The position numbers were made by a program, and so were the translations under genes. The notes beneath the pieces are model-generated. The model was not told the DNA's origin and searched no databases. It worked only from the letters and a program-made list of their open reading frames with translations. This document shows, in pieces, positions 16,448 through 24,359 of a stretch of DNA of 35,201 nucleotides (position 1 is the first letter of the stretch; each line of letters begins with the position of its first letter). This stretch comes from JBFIHF01 sp964411125. Lineage in GTDB: Bacteria > Myxococcota_A > Bradymonadia > Bradymonadales > Bradymonadaceae. The stretch is from positions 1 to 35,201 of the forward strand of contig CAYPJU010000074.1 in assembly GCA_964411125.1 (NCBI GenBank), read 5' to 3'.

Positions 16448-17800
16448 TTACCGCAAGTTCTCGATGAAAAGTGTGGCGAGCCCCAGGAACGCCAGGAAAC
16501 CAGTCACGTCGGTGAACGTGGTGACCATGACTCCGCCGCCCAGGGCGGGGTCTTGTTTGATCGCCTTCAGGAAGAGCGGCACCGCGGCGCCCGCGAATCC
16601 GGCGATCGCGAGGTTGAGGACCATCGCGACGAAAAGCACGATGCCGAGGAACGCGTTCCCCTTCCAGACGAACGCAACGGCAGCGGCGATCGTCCCGACC
16701 ATGAGGCCGACGACGACCCCCACGGTGACCTGTCGAATGATCGCGCCTTTCGCGTCCGAGAAGTTCAGCTCTCCCAGCGCGATACCGCGGGTCACGACGG
16801 TGAGGGTCTGCGTGCCGCCGTTTCCGCCGATCCCGGCGACGACCGGCATGAAGGTGGCGAGGATGACGACCTCGGCGATCGATTGCTCGAAGATGCCGAC
16901 GACCGTAGCGGAGAGCATCGCCGTGCAGAGGTTGAGGACCATCCACGGGAACCGCTTCCTGATCGAAATGTGAACCGGACTGTAGACGCGGTCCTCCTCC
17001 GAGAGGCCCTGCATCAGGTACATGTCCTCCGTCGCCTCTTCCTGCAGGACGTCGATGACGTCGTCCACGGTGATGACACCGAGGAGCTTGAAGGCGTCGT
17101 CGACGACAGGCACGGCGAGCAGGTTGTATCGGGCGGTGAGGTCGGCCACGACCTCCTGGTCGTCTGTCGCGTTCACCGCGATTGGGTCGGACACCATGAC
17201 GTCGGAGAGGGTCGCGTCGACCGGCGAGGTGATGAGGCGTCGAATCGGCACGACCCCGAGAAACGTCCCCGCTTCGTTCACCACGTAGACGTAGAAGATG
17301 AACTCGGAGGTGGGCGCGAGTTCGCGAATCGCCTCGATCGCGTCCCGCACGTTGATCCCCTGGTCGAGGCGCAACATCTCGCTCGTCATCAACGAGCCGG
17401 CCGATTCGCTCGGGTACATCCGGATCGAGTCGATGCGCTGGCGATGATGTTTGGCGACGTGCCCCAGAACTGCGTCTACGCGGTCGGGCTCGAGCCGCCC
17501 CACGAAGAACGCCGCGTCGTCGGGCGCCAGCCGTTCGAGCATCTTCGCGATGCGCTCGTCGGAGAGGACCGCCAGGATCTCCGACAAGATCCCGTCGGGC
17601 AGCTCGGTGAGCGTCTTCGCTGCCTGCTCCTGGCTGTAGAGGATGTCGATGAAGGTCTTCTGCTCGGCGGGGCTCAGGTGCGGGAAGAGCTCCGCGAGCT
17701 CGGCGGGGCGGAACTTGTCGAGCGCTTTGACGACGCGGTCTTTTGCACCGTGCCGAATCAGCTTCCGGACCAGCTCGATCTGTGTGTTGTTGACCGCCAT
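16448..17800 (-). CDS. mgtE: Magnesium transporter MgtE
   Basis: This 450-residue protein has the standard MgtE order. It starts with an N-terminal helical MgtE_N domain (about 1-130), followed by two CBS domains (about 135-255, including LMTSEMLRLDQ and DVMVSDPIAV). Next come the plug helix and five membrane helices (about 285-450) containing GGNGGTQTLTVVTRGIA and NLAIAGFAGAAVP. MgtE is a Mg2+ channel of the inner membrane gated by Mg2+ bound to the cytoplasmic domains. Only 147 bases separate it from the divergent tatT start, with no room for an M-box riboswitch. It heads the operon that continues into the C39-like, J-like, Hsp70 and helical genes, with a 4-base gap to the next. Confidence 0.97.
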   Translation of the reverse strand: MAVNNTQIELVRKLIRHGAKDRVVKALDKFRPAELAELFPHLSPAEQKTFIDILYSQEQAAKTLTELPDGILSEILAVLSDERIAKMLERLAPDDAAFFVGRLEPDRVDAVLGHVAKHHRQRIDSIRMYPSESAGSLMTSEMLRLDQGINVRDAIEAIRELAPTSEFIFYVYVVNEAGTFLGVVPIRRLITSPVDATLSDVMVSDPIAVNATDDQEVVADLTARYNLLAVPVVDDAFKLLGVITVDDVIDVLQEEATEDMYLMQGLSEEDRVYSPVHISIRKRFPWMVLNLCTAMLSATVVGIFEQSIAEVVILATFMPVVAGIGGNGGTQTLTVVTRGIALGELNFSDAKGAIIRQVTVGVVVGLMVGTIAAAVAFVWKGNAFLGIVLFVAMVLNLAIAGFAGAAVPLFLKAIKQDPALGGGVMVTTFTDVTGFLAFLGLATLFIENLR

Positions 17801-17806
17801 GCGTCG

Positions 17807-17835
17807 CGTTTACTCCCCGGGGTGGCGAATCGCAA
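17807..17835 (-). promoter_or_regulatory. Candidate promoter of the mgtE-Hsp70 operon
   Basis: On the reverse strand, TTGCGA (17835-17830), a 17-base spacer and TAAACG (17812-17807) would place the transcription start at or next to the mgtE ATG, giving a nearly leaderless message. The -10 match is partial, so this is a weak call. Confidence 0.3.
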
Positions 17836-17880
17836 CCCCACCGGTTCCTCCGACCGCTGCGACGCCGAAGCCATCCGAGC

Positions 17881-17909
17881 TTGTGGATCGAAAGCTCCCC
17901 CAGTATGTT
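17881..17909 (+). promoter_or_regulatory. Candidate promoter of tatT
   Basis: TTGTGG at 17881-17886, a 17-base spacer and TATGTT at 17904-17909 precede tatT and would give a leader of about 30 bases that contains the AAGGAG ribosome binding site. The boxes are imperfect but correctly spaced. Confidence 0.42.
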
Positions 17910-17935
17910 GCGCGAATTCCAGCTAAGAAATGACC

Positions 17936-17941
17936 AAGGAG
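17936..17941 (+). promoter_or_regulatory. Ribosome binding site that sets the tatT start
   Basis: AAGGAG lies 6 bases before the ATG at 17948. It overlaps the coding frame of an earlier ATG (17930), so the later ATG is the real start. Confidence 0.75.
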
Positions 17942-17947
17942 CACCTC

Positions 17948-18895
17948 ATGGCTGCCAATCGCATGCACCGTTACATTCTCGTCGCTCTCGTGGCTTTCGG
18001 CCTCGCAGGATGCGCCGCGAAGCGCGAATCGGCCCTCAAAGACGCCGACTCCATCGCGACCGCCACCGAACAGGGCGAGTTCTCGCAGACCCTGGCCCAG
18101 GCCCAGACCCACTGGGAACAACGCCTGGACAAAGGGAGCCTCCTCAAATCGATCAACCTGATGGAGAAGGCCGTCAAGATGCCCGCTTCCGACATGTCGG
18201 ACGACGAGCGGAAGGCGAAGATCGCCGAGACCTACGAGATGCTTGCCCGCGCCTATTACTTCCTCGGCGACAGTCACATTCGACTGGAAGCACAGGAGGA
18301 AGGTGAGAAAGACGAGGAGATGATGGTCGCGTTCGAGAAAGGCGTGACCGCTGCGGAGAAGGCGATCGCACTGCGCGACCCCGCGTTCTCGAAGACCGTG
18401 GCCGACAAGCCCAATCAGTGGGAGGAAGCGGTCTCGAGCGCCCGACCGGAAGCGATTCCGGCGCTCTACTGGTACAGCACCAACCTCGGAAAGTGGGCCC
18501 TCCTCGAAGGGATCGCCACGATCCTCGCTCGCAAAGACGACATCAAAGCGACGATGGACTGGGTGATCCAGAAGGACGACACCTACTTCTACGGCGCACC
18601 GCACCGCTACTTCGGCGTCTACCACACCAAAGTGCCGATCGGTGGCGGCGACCCGCCCAAGTCGAAAGAGGCCTTCGAGCGCTCCATCGCGATCGCGCCG
18701 AACTACCTCGCCACCAAAGTGCTGATGGCCGAGACCTACGCCGTCCTCGCCGGCGACCGAGAACTCTTCGACACGCTCCTGAACGAAGTGGTCGGCGCCG
18801 ACCCGAACGCTCTCCCCGAGATTGCTGCGGAGAACGCGCTCGAGCAGCGCAAGGCGAAAGAGATGCTCGCAAAAGGCGACGACCTCTTCTACTGA
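17948..18895 (+). CDS. tatT: TatT: TPR lipoprotein of a TRAP transporter
   Basis: This 315-residue lipoprotein has signal peptide MAANRMHRYILVALVAFGLAGC with lipobox LAGC and lipidated Cys 22. The mature protein is all-helical and carries the TatT family marks: AYYFLGDSHIRLEA, ALYWYSTNLGKWALLEG, GAPHRYFGVYHTK, and EAFERSIAIAPNYLATKVL in a TPR helix pair. In Treponema pallidum TatT (Tp0956) forms a trimer whose pores bind the solute-binding protein TatP; the two serve a TRAP importer, perhaps for hydrophobic ligands. The next gene, 134 bases away, is the matching solute-binding protein. The membrane subunits lie 4.3 kb further on. Confidence 0.93.
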   Translation: MAANRMHRYILVALVAFGLAGCAAKRESALKDADSIATATEQGEFSQTLAQAQTHWEQRLDKGSLLKSINLMEKAVKMPASDMSDDERKAKIAETYEMLARAYYFLGDSHIRLEAQEEGEKDEEMMVAFEKGVTAAEKAIALRDPAFSKTVADKPNQWEEAVSSARPEAIPALYWYSTNLGKWALLEGIATILARKDDIKATMDWVIQKDDTYFYGAPHRYFGVYHTKVPIGGGDPPKSKEAFERSIAIAPNYLATKVLMAETYAVLAGDRELFDTLLNEVVGADPNALPEIAAENALEQRKAKEMLAKGDDLFY

Positions 18896-19029
18896 GACGA
18901 GCGCCCCGGCCGCATCACCGCTCTCGACTGGATTCGCAGTGGGGATCCGGGGAATATGCCGCCGATGAATAAGAGCCCGCGCCTCGATGTCTTGCGGGTG
19001 GAACGTCAGCCGCCGAACACGGAACCGAC

Positions 19030-20028
19030 ATGAAACATTTGATCCATCTCATCCTCGCCCTCTTCGTCGTCTCCCTCGCCGCGCCCGCCGCGGCTCAAGA
19101 CTCCGAAGAGAAGTACGTATTGAACCTCGGGACCGTCGCGCCACCCAACACCCCGTGGGGCAAGCAGCTCAAGTCGATGAAGAAGCGCATCGAGAAAGAC
19201 TCGGGCGGCCGCATCAAGGTGAAGCTCTTCATGGGAACGGCCGGCGGCGAGGTCAGCATCGTCCGACAGGCAAAGCGCGGCGAGCTGCAGGGCGCTGGCG
19301 TCTCCACGGGCTCCATCGCGAGCCTCGTCCCGGAGATGAACGTCTTCGAGCTCCCCTACCTCTTCAAGGACAGCGCGGAAGCGGACAAGATCATCGACAA
19401 CCACCTGTACGAGCCAGTCAAAGAGATCCTGGCGAAGAACGGGTTCGAGCTCTACCTCTTCGCAGAGAACGGGTTCCGTAACTTCGCGGCGAAAGGCAAA
19501 TGCATCAAGAAGCCCGAAGACCTCGCCGACCTGAAGATGCGCGCGCAGGAGTCGTGGGTGCACGAGGAGACGTACCGCGCGCTCGGCGGTAACCCCGTCC
19601 GCATCGCAGTTCCCGAAGTCCTCAGCTCGCTGCAGAACAACAACGTTCAGGGCTTCGACAACACGCCGCTCTTCGCCTTCGCGACGAGCTGGTACCAGGC
19701 CGCCGACCACTGGACGGTGAGCGACCACATCTATCAGCCGGCGATCATCGTCTACAACAAGGAGTGGTTCGACAAACTCCCCGAGGACCTGCAGAAGGTT
19801 CTGCTCGCCGACCGCCAGAAGGAGACCGACTACGGCCGAAACCTCGTCCGCAAGCTTCACCCGAAGCTCGTCGAGAATCTCCAGGCCGCGGGCCTCACGG
19901 TCTGCACGCTGACCGACGAGGAGAAGAAGGCGTTCGCCGCCAAGACCAAGCCGGTCCACAAGCAGTTCCGCAAGAAGGGCGGCAAGGACGGCGGGAAGCT
20001 GCTCGACATCGTCGAAAAGAACCGCTGA
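19030..20028 (+). CDS. dctP: TRAP transporter solute-binding protein (DctP/TatP type)
   Basis: This 332-residue periplasmic protein has a Sec signal peptide ending near LAAPAAAQ (residue 22). The DctP fold is visible: LNLGTVAPPNTPWGKQL at the start of the first lobe, GEVSIVRQAKRGELQGAGVS, FELPYLFKD, and LADLKMRAQES, which carries the position of the conserved ligand-binding Arg (about residue 171). NVQGFDNTPLFAF and the long hinge helix ELPEDLQKVLLA-like region (reading KLPEDLQKVLLADRQKE) follow. It binds the substrate and hands it to the membrane subunits. Pairing with tatT marks it as TatP. The ligand cannot be read from sequence. Its stop is one base away from the convergent decarboxylase stop. 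Confidence 0.95.
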   Translation: MKHLIHLILALFVVSLAAPAAAQDSEEKYVLNLGTVAPPNTPWGKQLKSMKKRIEKDSGGRIKVKLFMGTAGGEVSIVRQAKRGELQGAGVSTGSIASLVPEMNVFELPYLFKDSAEADKIIDNHLYEPVKEILAKNGFELYLFAENGFRNFAAKGKCIKKPEDLADLKMRAQESWVHEETYRALGGNPVRIAVPEVLSSLQNNNVQGFDNTPLFAFATSWYQAADHWTVSDHIYQPAIIVYNKEWFDKLPEDLQKVLLADRQKETDYGRNLVRKLHPKLVENLQAAGLTVCTLTDEEKKAFAAKTKPVHKQFRKKGGKDGGKLLDIVEKNR

Positions 20029-20029
20029 A

Positions 20030-21253
20030 TCAGGTCGCGCCGCCCAGGATGGGCAGCACGCTGCGCGGCGGCGCGATCTCCCGCACCTCCCCGCCCTCGG
20101 TCCCGAGGATGCGCGGGAAGTCCCGACCACAGAACATCGACCACATCGAGAACGTGTACGCACCGACGTGGCCGACGACGGCTACGTCGCCCTCTCGCGG
20201 GATGACGAGGTCCGCTTCGTTCGCGACCACGTCACCGCCGAAGCAGAGGGGTCCACCCACCGTGAGCGCCCCGCGGGGCTCGAGCCGCGGCTCGCCGTCG
20301 GGCTCGTAAAACGAGATGGGATGGTACCATCGCGAGGGCTGGTACACGTGGCGCACCAGGAGATCACCGCCGAAGTGGATCGTCGCGATCGTGCGGTCGG
20401 CGGCAGGCTTCACGTATTCGACGCGCGACACCGCGACAGCGCTCTCGGCGAAGATCCAGCGACCGAACTCCGTGATTACGTCTAGCGAGTCGTCGAAGAG
20501 TTCCGGGACGGCCCGCTGGAGCCGCTCGGCGTACTCTTCCATCGTCGGGACGATGTCGTCAGCGGAGCTGGCGACCGGCATCCCGCCACCGATGTCGACC
20601 CATTTCGCTCCGACTTCGACGGCGAGATCGACGACCCGTCGAATGCCGTCGACGAGCAGCGGCAGAGCGTAGCCCTGCGAGCCAATGTGAACGTGGAGGC
20701 CGTCGAGCCACTCGTGGCGACGAAAGGCCTGGCGGAGCTCTTCTTCCTGGGCCACGAGAGAAACCCCGAACTTCGAGTTTCGCACCCCGACGCTGAGGCT
20801 CGCGTGCTTGCCCGCCCCGACCTCGGGGTTGACCCGCACACCGATGCGGCTCGCCGACGAGCTCTCCTCATGAAGGGCCGCCACCCGTTCGACCTCGTCG
20901 AGATTGTCGCAGTTGATCGTGACGCCAGCGTCGAGCGCCATGCGAAGTTCCGGTCGCGTCTTCGCTGGTCCATCGAACACGAGCCTTTGCACATCGCAAC
21001 CGACCTCCCGTGCGAGCGATAGTTCGGCGAACGATGCGGCCTCCAGACCGCCGCCGGACTCGACGATCGCGCAGAGAGACGCTCTCAATGGGTGTGCTTT
21101 GACAGCGACCGCGTGGAGCCAACCGGCGGGGAAAGCTCCCTCGAGCCGGCGGTAGCGGTCGCGAATGTGATCGAGATCGACCAGCAGATACCACGGCTGG
21201 TCGTCGTGGAGCGGATGCTCCCTCAGCGCCTTCTGCAGAAGCTGGGCGTTCAA
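20030..21253 (-). CDS. Fold-type III PLP-dependent decarboxylase (LysA/ODC family)
   Basis: This 407-residue protein belongs to the alanine-racemase-barrel decarboxylases. VAVKAHPL carries the PLP lysine (Lys 52), HVHIGSQG and DIGGGMPV bind the cofactor phosphate, and the C-terminal domain has GGPLCFGGD and VGHVGAYTFSMWS. The family decarboxylates diaminopimelate, ornithine, arginine, lysine or related amino acids. The Cys of the usual CES or CxxxD element is present, but the residues after it are FGGD. In place of the common aromatic-Asn-Ser-Arg segment after SMWS the sequence is MFCGR, so the substrate is open. The TTG at 21253 lies 4 bases after the upstream NHL lipoprotein stop and is the best start. 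A longer frame upstream overlaps that gene and looks spurious. Confidence 0.86.
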   Translation of the reverse strand: MNAQLLQKALREHPLHDDQPWYLLVDLDHIRDRYRRLEGAFPAGWLHAVAVKAHPLRASLCAIVESGGGLEAASFAELSLAREVGCDVQRLVFDGPAKTRPELRMALDAGVTINCDNLDEVERVAALHEESSSASRIGVRVNPEVGAGKHASLSVGVRNSKFGVSLVAQEEELRQAFRRHEWLDGLHVHIGSQGYALPLLVDGIRRVVDLAVEVGAKWVDIGGGMPVASSADDIVPTMEEYAERLQRAVPELFDDSLDVITEFGRWIFAESAVAVSRVEYVKPAADRTIATIHFGGDLLVRHVYQPSRWYHPISFYEPDGEPRLEPRGALTVGGPLCFGGDVVANEADLVIPREGDVAVVGHVGAYTFSMWSMFCGRDFPRILGTEGGEVREIAPPRSVLPILGGAT

Positions 21254-21257
21254 CGGC

Positions 21258-22553
21258 TTACTGGTCGACCGAGCCGTCTTTGCCTTCGATGCGCAGGATG
21301 CGGTTCCCCACCGCGTCGACGACGTAGAGCTTTCCGTCGACGCCGAACGCCATCCCCATGAGGCCACCGGACTCCACGGAGTCGAGGTCGACGTAGTCGA
21401 GGAGGTTCCCCTCCATGTCGAACGCGGCGATGCGGCTGAGCGTGTTGTCCGAGACGAAGATCTTGCTGTCCTGAATCTCGAGCCCGGAGGGAGCCTCGAG
21501 GCCGACCTCCGTGCCTTCGACCAGCGTCTCGATGACTCCGCCGTTCATGTAGTACTGCGCGCCACCGTCGTAGTTCGGCTGTGTGCGCTGCCCCATCTCA
21601 CCCGACGACGGGTCGAGCTTCGCGATTCGGTTGTTGCCGGTGTCCGCGATGTAGACCATCGAATCAGCGTGGTTGTACTCGAGATGCGAAGGCACGTCGC
21701 CGACGTACCCGACTTCACCTTCGACGTAGCGAGCGACGTTGCCGTCGGTGTGGTCGGAGCCGCCCGGACCATGGTCCATGCCGAAGTCGTAGCGCGTGAT
21801 CGACTTGTGGTAGCCGTCGTAGACCCAGTAGACGTTGTCCGCCTCCCATGCGATCCCGGCGCCGTTCGGCGAGTTGTGCAGCATGTCGAGATGGCCCGCG
21901 TGGCCGCCGTCGTAATAGGCGAAATCGGAGGTCCACAGCGTCGGCCCCATGAAGTCGGCCGGCGTCAGGTCGCCCTGCGTCTTCTCGTCTTCTTCCTGTG
22001 CAGTGGCGAAGTTTCCGTTGTCGCCGAACGCCAGCGCAGAGGGTCGCGCCATGAAGTGATCTTTGCCGAGCCCACCGTAGCGCGCGCTACTCATCGAACC
22101 CGACTCGACGCCCGAGAAGACAACCGTCGAGTTGTCACCGAGGTTGATCACCCACAGTTCCCCGGGTCGGCTCGGATGGAACGCGAGGTCGCGCGGCTGC
22201 GTCAGCCGGTTGTCGGCGTTGCCGATCTCCGTGACGATGATCGAATCTTCGGTGTGCTTGCCGTCACCGAGGAGCGCGAGACCCGGCAGCGCGTCGACGC
22301 CGTTGTTCGTCCCGCCGTTGTTGCCGGTCGTCCCGTTGTTCTCCGCCGTCCCGTTGTTCGCGGCGACGCCGTTGTTCGCAGCGACACCATTGTTCTGAGC
22401 AACGCCGTTGTTCTCCGTCGCGTTGTTCCCCGGCCCGGTGATGATGATCACGGGCGAATCGGGCGAGTCGTCCTTCTCGTCGTCGACGGGCGCTCCGCAG
22501 GCGGCGAGCGAAATCACGAGTCCAGTGGCCAGACACAATCGGGAGTGAATCAT
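21258..22553 (-). CDS. NHL-repeat lipoprotein with Asn-rich linker
   Basis: This 431-residue lipoprotein has signal peptide MIHSRLCLATGLVISLAAC, with lipidated Cys 19 in LAAC. An acidic stretch and an NNG-type hexapeptide linker (43-85) precede a beta-propeller. The propeller has NHL-like blades such as VYIADTGNNRIAKLD, IFVSDNTLSRIAAFD and LYVVDAVGNRILRIEG, plus LWVINLGDNSTVVFSG near its start. NHL propellers bind proteins, RNA or ligands; here it would sit on the cell surface or in the periplasm. AAAGGA is 7 bases before the ATG (22553). The gene is followed 4 bases later by the decarboxylase gene. The function is unknown. Confidence 0.88.
   Translation of the reverse strand: MIHSRLCLATGLVISLAACGAPVDDEKDDSPDSPVIIITGPGNNATENNGVAQNNGVAANNGVAANNGTAENNGTTGNNGGTNNGVDALPGLALLGDGKHTEDSIIVTEIGNADNRLTQPRDLAFHPSRPGELWVINLGDNSTVVFSGVESGSMSSARYGGLGKDHFMARPSALAFGDNGNFATAQEEDEKTQGDLTPADFMGPTLWTSDFAYYDGGHAGHLDMLHNSPNGAGIAWEADNVYWVYDGYHKSITRYDFGMDHGPGGSDHTDGNVARYVEGEVGYVGDVPSHLEYNHADSMVYIADTGNNRIAKLDPSSGEMGQRTQPNYDGGAQYYMNGGVIETLVEGTEVGLEAPSGLEIQDSKIFVSDNTLSRIAAFDMEGNLLDYVDLDSVESGGLMGMAFGVDGKLYVVDAVGNRILRIEGKDGSVDQ
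22299..22427 (-). repeat. 18-base repeat encoding NNG hexapeptides
   Basis: About seven imperfect 18-base units encode NNATE, NNGVAQ, NNGVAA twice, NNGTAE, NNGTTG and NNGGT inside the NHL lipoprotein. The pattern keeps the reading frame. It is a spacer between the lipid anchor and the propeller and is prone to slippage. Confidence 0.85.
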
Positions 22554-22814
22554 TCGTAAATCCTTTGTTTGTCCTACATCGCCGCACATGAGTAACGACT
22601 GCGCTCCCCAAACGCAACCGGCAGAACGACGAGCGAAGGCTTTCGTGCCCCTTTGGAACCGGACGACATCACGACTGCCAGCGCCTGCCTGGCTCTCAAG
22701 CCATTGAAAAACCCAATGATTCGCTTCAATGCATCGATGCGTTGCGCCTTTTCCACGCTGGCGTCTCGCCCTCCTCCGATACCTTGTCTTCACACCACGA
22801 CCGAGGAGGACGGC

Positions 22815-23645
22815 ATGAGAGACGATCGATACCACAGCCACCACGACCAGTCGCACAGCCGGATGAACGCGTCGAGTGCGCCCAGGTCGCTACAGCACGC
22901 CGGGCGGCCGGCCTCTCCCTTCGCGCAGATCGACCACGAGCTCGAGCTCGACTTCGAGCGCGTCCGCCCTCCCGAGACGTCTCGCCCCTCTCCGGACCGA
23001 TTTCCGCCGCAGGAGCGTCTCCAGGCGGTTCCACCCCGGCCGCAATCGGCATACGGATGGTCTGCGGAAGCGTACGGCAGGTCTGGATCTCTCGAGGATC
23101 GCACGCTCTGGTCTCAGTTCGTGGGCGCGCTCTTCACGCCGGGGCAGAACGCCCGAAAGCTCGCAACCGAGGAGCATGAGCTCTCCACCATCTTGCTCGC
23201 CCTGCTCCTGACCGTGGTCGCTGGCATGCAGGCCCACCTGACGATGGGGGGCACGATGGCGCTGGCGATCGCCGGGCTGGGGCTCGCGTCGATGTTGTGG
23301 ATCGGTCCCTCGATCCTCGCCTGGGCGGTGCGGGGACTGGGCGGAAGCATGGAGGCCGACGAGGGACGGGTCGCGATCGTGTGGGGTGCCGCCCCTCGCC
23401 TTTTGTTGCTTCCGGTGGTGTCGTTCTCGGTCATGACCGCCACCGCAGGGTCTTTCTCGCCGACGATCGGCTACTCCCTCGCCACCTCGCTGGCTGGCTT
23501 CTGGGCATTCGTCGCCGGGCTCGCCACAATCTCGAGCCTCGGAAACGTCGGCTACGGGCGCGCGTTTCTCGCCGTCTTGCTCAGCGGCTTCATCCAGGGT
23601 GCCCTGGCGGCACCCTTCGTGATCTTCCTCTTCCTCCGCGGTTGA
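22815..23645 (+). CDS. Yip1-like integral membrane protein
   Basis: This 276-residue protein starts at an ATG with GAGGAGG (22803-22809) 5 bases upstream. The first 100 residues are hydrophilic, His/Ser/Arg/Pro-rich and likely disordered. From SLEDRTLWSQFVGALFTPGQNARKL onward it matches the Yip1 family: an amphipathic start, then about five membrane helices (ILLALLLTVVAGM, LAIAGLGLASMLW, LLLLPVVSFSVM and others). A conserved WGAAPRLLLLP loop, typical of Yip1 proteins, is present. Bacterial Yip1 proteins have no settled function. The gene is divergent from the NHL lipoprotein, with a 261-base gap in which I see no further gene. Confidence 0.8.
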   Translation: MRDDRYHSHHDQSHSRMNASSAPRSLQHAGRPASPFAQIDHELELDFERVRPPETSRPSPDRFPPQERLQAVPPRPQSAYGWSAEAYGRSGSLEDRTLWSQFVGALFTPGQNARKLATEEHELSTILLALLLTVVAGMQAHLTMGGTMALAIAGLGLASMLWIGPSILAWAVRGLGGSMEADEGRVAIVWGAAPRLLLLPVVSFSVMTATAGSFSPTIGYSLATSLAGFWAFVAGLATISSLGNVGYGRAFLAVLLSGFIQGALAAPFVIFLFLRG

Positions 23646-23725
23646 TCCCGTCGCTCCCGGGTCCCGTCGTCTTCTTCTTGCGACTCCTCGCTGCGTGCTG
23701 ACGTTGACCTCTCACGCGGGATTTC

Positions 23726-23739
23726 GCCCCTGCAGGGGC
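23726..23739 (+). other. Perfect 14-base palindrome upstream of the DUF892 gene
   Basis: GCCCCTGCAGGGGC is a perfect dyad ending 25 bases before the DUF892 start codon. It could be a protein binding site; its small loop makes an RNA hairpin less likely. No regulator is assigned. Confidence 0.4.
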
Positions 23740-23764
23740 ACGCACCAGCAAAATGAGGAAAGAG

Positions 23765-24271
23765 ATGAAACTGACGACGTTCGAACGGTTGTATGTGCAC
23801 GAATTGAAAGACCTCTACAGCGGCGAGAAGCAGATGATCGAGGCGCTGCCGAAAGTGATCTCGAAGGTGAGGAACTCGCGCCTGCGAAAGGCGTTCGAGG
23901 CCCACCTCGAAGAGACGAAGAAGCAGAAGGCACGCCTCGAGACGATCTTCGAAGGCCTCGATTTCGAGCCGGGCGGCGAGAAGTGCGACGCGATGGAGGG
24001 GCTCATCGAAGAGAACGAAGAGATCCTGAAGATGAAGGACGACGAGATCGACGAGCGCGTGCGCGACGCGGCGATCATCGCCGGTGCTCAGCGCATCGAG
24101 CACTACGAGATGGCCGGCTACGGCACCGCGCGACGATTCGCGGAGCGCCTCGGTCGCACCAACGACATGCGGCTTCTCGATGAGACCCTCGACGAGGAAG
24201 CGCACGCGGACGACCTTCTGACCGACATCGCGGTCGAGGTCGTCAACTCGCAGGCCGCCGCCGCCGAGTGA
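23765..24271 (+). CDS. DUF892 (YciE/YciF-like) ferritin-like protein
   Basis: This 168-residue four-helix protein begins with FERLYVHELKDLYSGEKQMIEALPK, the standard DUF892 opening. QRIEHYEMAGYGTARRFAERLG and LLDETLDEEAHADDLL carry the Glu/His residues of a ferritin-like di-iron site. Family members of the YciF type are stress-related. The ATG at 23765 is preceded by AGGAA; an upstream ATG (23753) is 4 codons earlier in the same frame and would leave that site inside the gene. The gene lies between the Yip1 gene and the TRAP membrane subunits and is closed by a strong hairpin terminator. Confidence 0.92.
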   Translation: MKLTTFERLYVHELKDLYSGEKQMIEALPKVISKVRNSRLRKAFEAHLEETKKQKARLETIFEGLDFEPGGEKCDAMEGLIEENEEILKMKDDEIDERVRDAAIIAGAQRIEHYEMAGYGTARRFAERLGRTNDMRLLDETLDEEAHADDLLTDIAVEVVNSQAAAAE

Positions 24272-24278
24272 CCCCGCC

Positions 24279-24304
24279 GGAGCGCCGGGCCCTCCCGGCG
24301 CTCC
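24279..24304 (+). terminator. Strong GC hairpin after the DUF892 gene
   Basis: GGAGCGCCGGG (24279-24289) pairs perfectly with CCCGGCGCTCC (24294-24304) over 11 base pairs with a 4-base loop, 7 bases after the stop codon. There is no U-run, but the stem is very stable. It should separate DUF892 transcription from the transporter genes. Confidence 0.6.
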
Positions 24305-24334
24305 GCATTCCGTCCCCTCCTCCCCTCGACGTCC

Positions 24335-24359
24335 GCCCCGTTTCGAACTAAAACGGGGC
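24335..24359 (+). promoter_or_regulatory. 9-bp inverted repeat abutting the dctQ start codon
   Basis: GCCCCGTTT (24335-24343) and AAACGGGGC (24351-24359) are perfect inverted repeats around a 7-base loop, and the ATG begins at the next base (24360). The only purine-rich sequence near the start (ACGGGG) is inside the downstream arm. It could be a translation-blocking hairpin or a dyad operator. Confidence 0.6.

Noticed and set aside
17801..17947. Possible magnesium riboswitch (M-box) before mgtE
   Set aside because: The gap to the divergent tatT is only 147 bases and no long paired leader is visible; the candidate promoter leaves almost no leader.
17930..17947. Earlier ATG as the start of tatT
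   Set aside because: It would place the strong AAGGAG inside the coding region; the ATG at 17948 has correct spacing and a better lipoprotein signal peptide.
22299..22427. Regular repeat that could be taken for a CRISPR array
   Set aside because: Units are 18 bases with no spacers, all in the reading frame of a lipoprotein linker.
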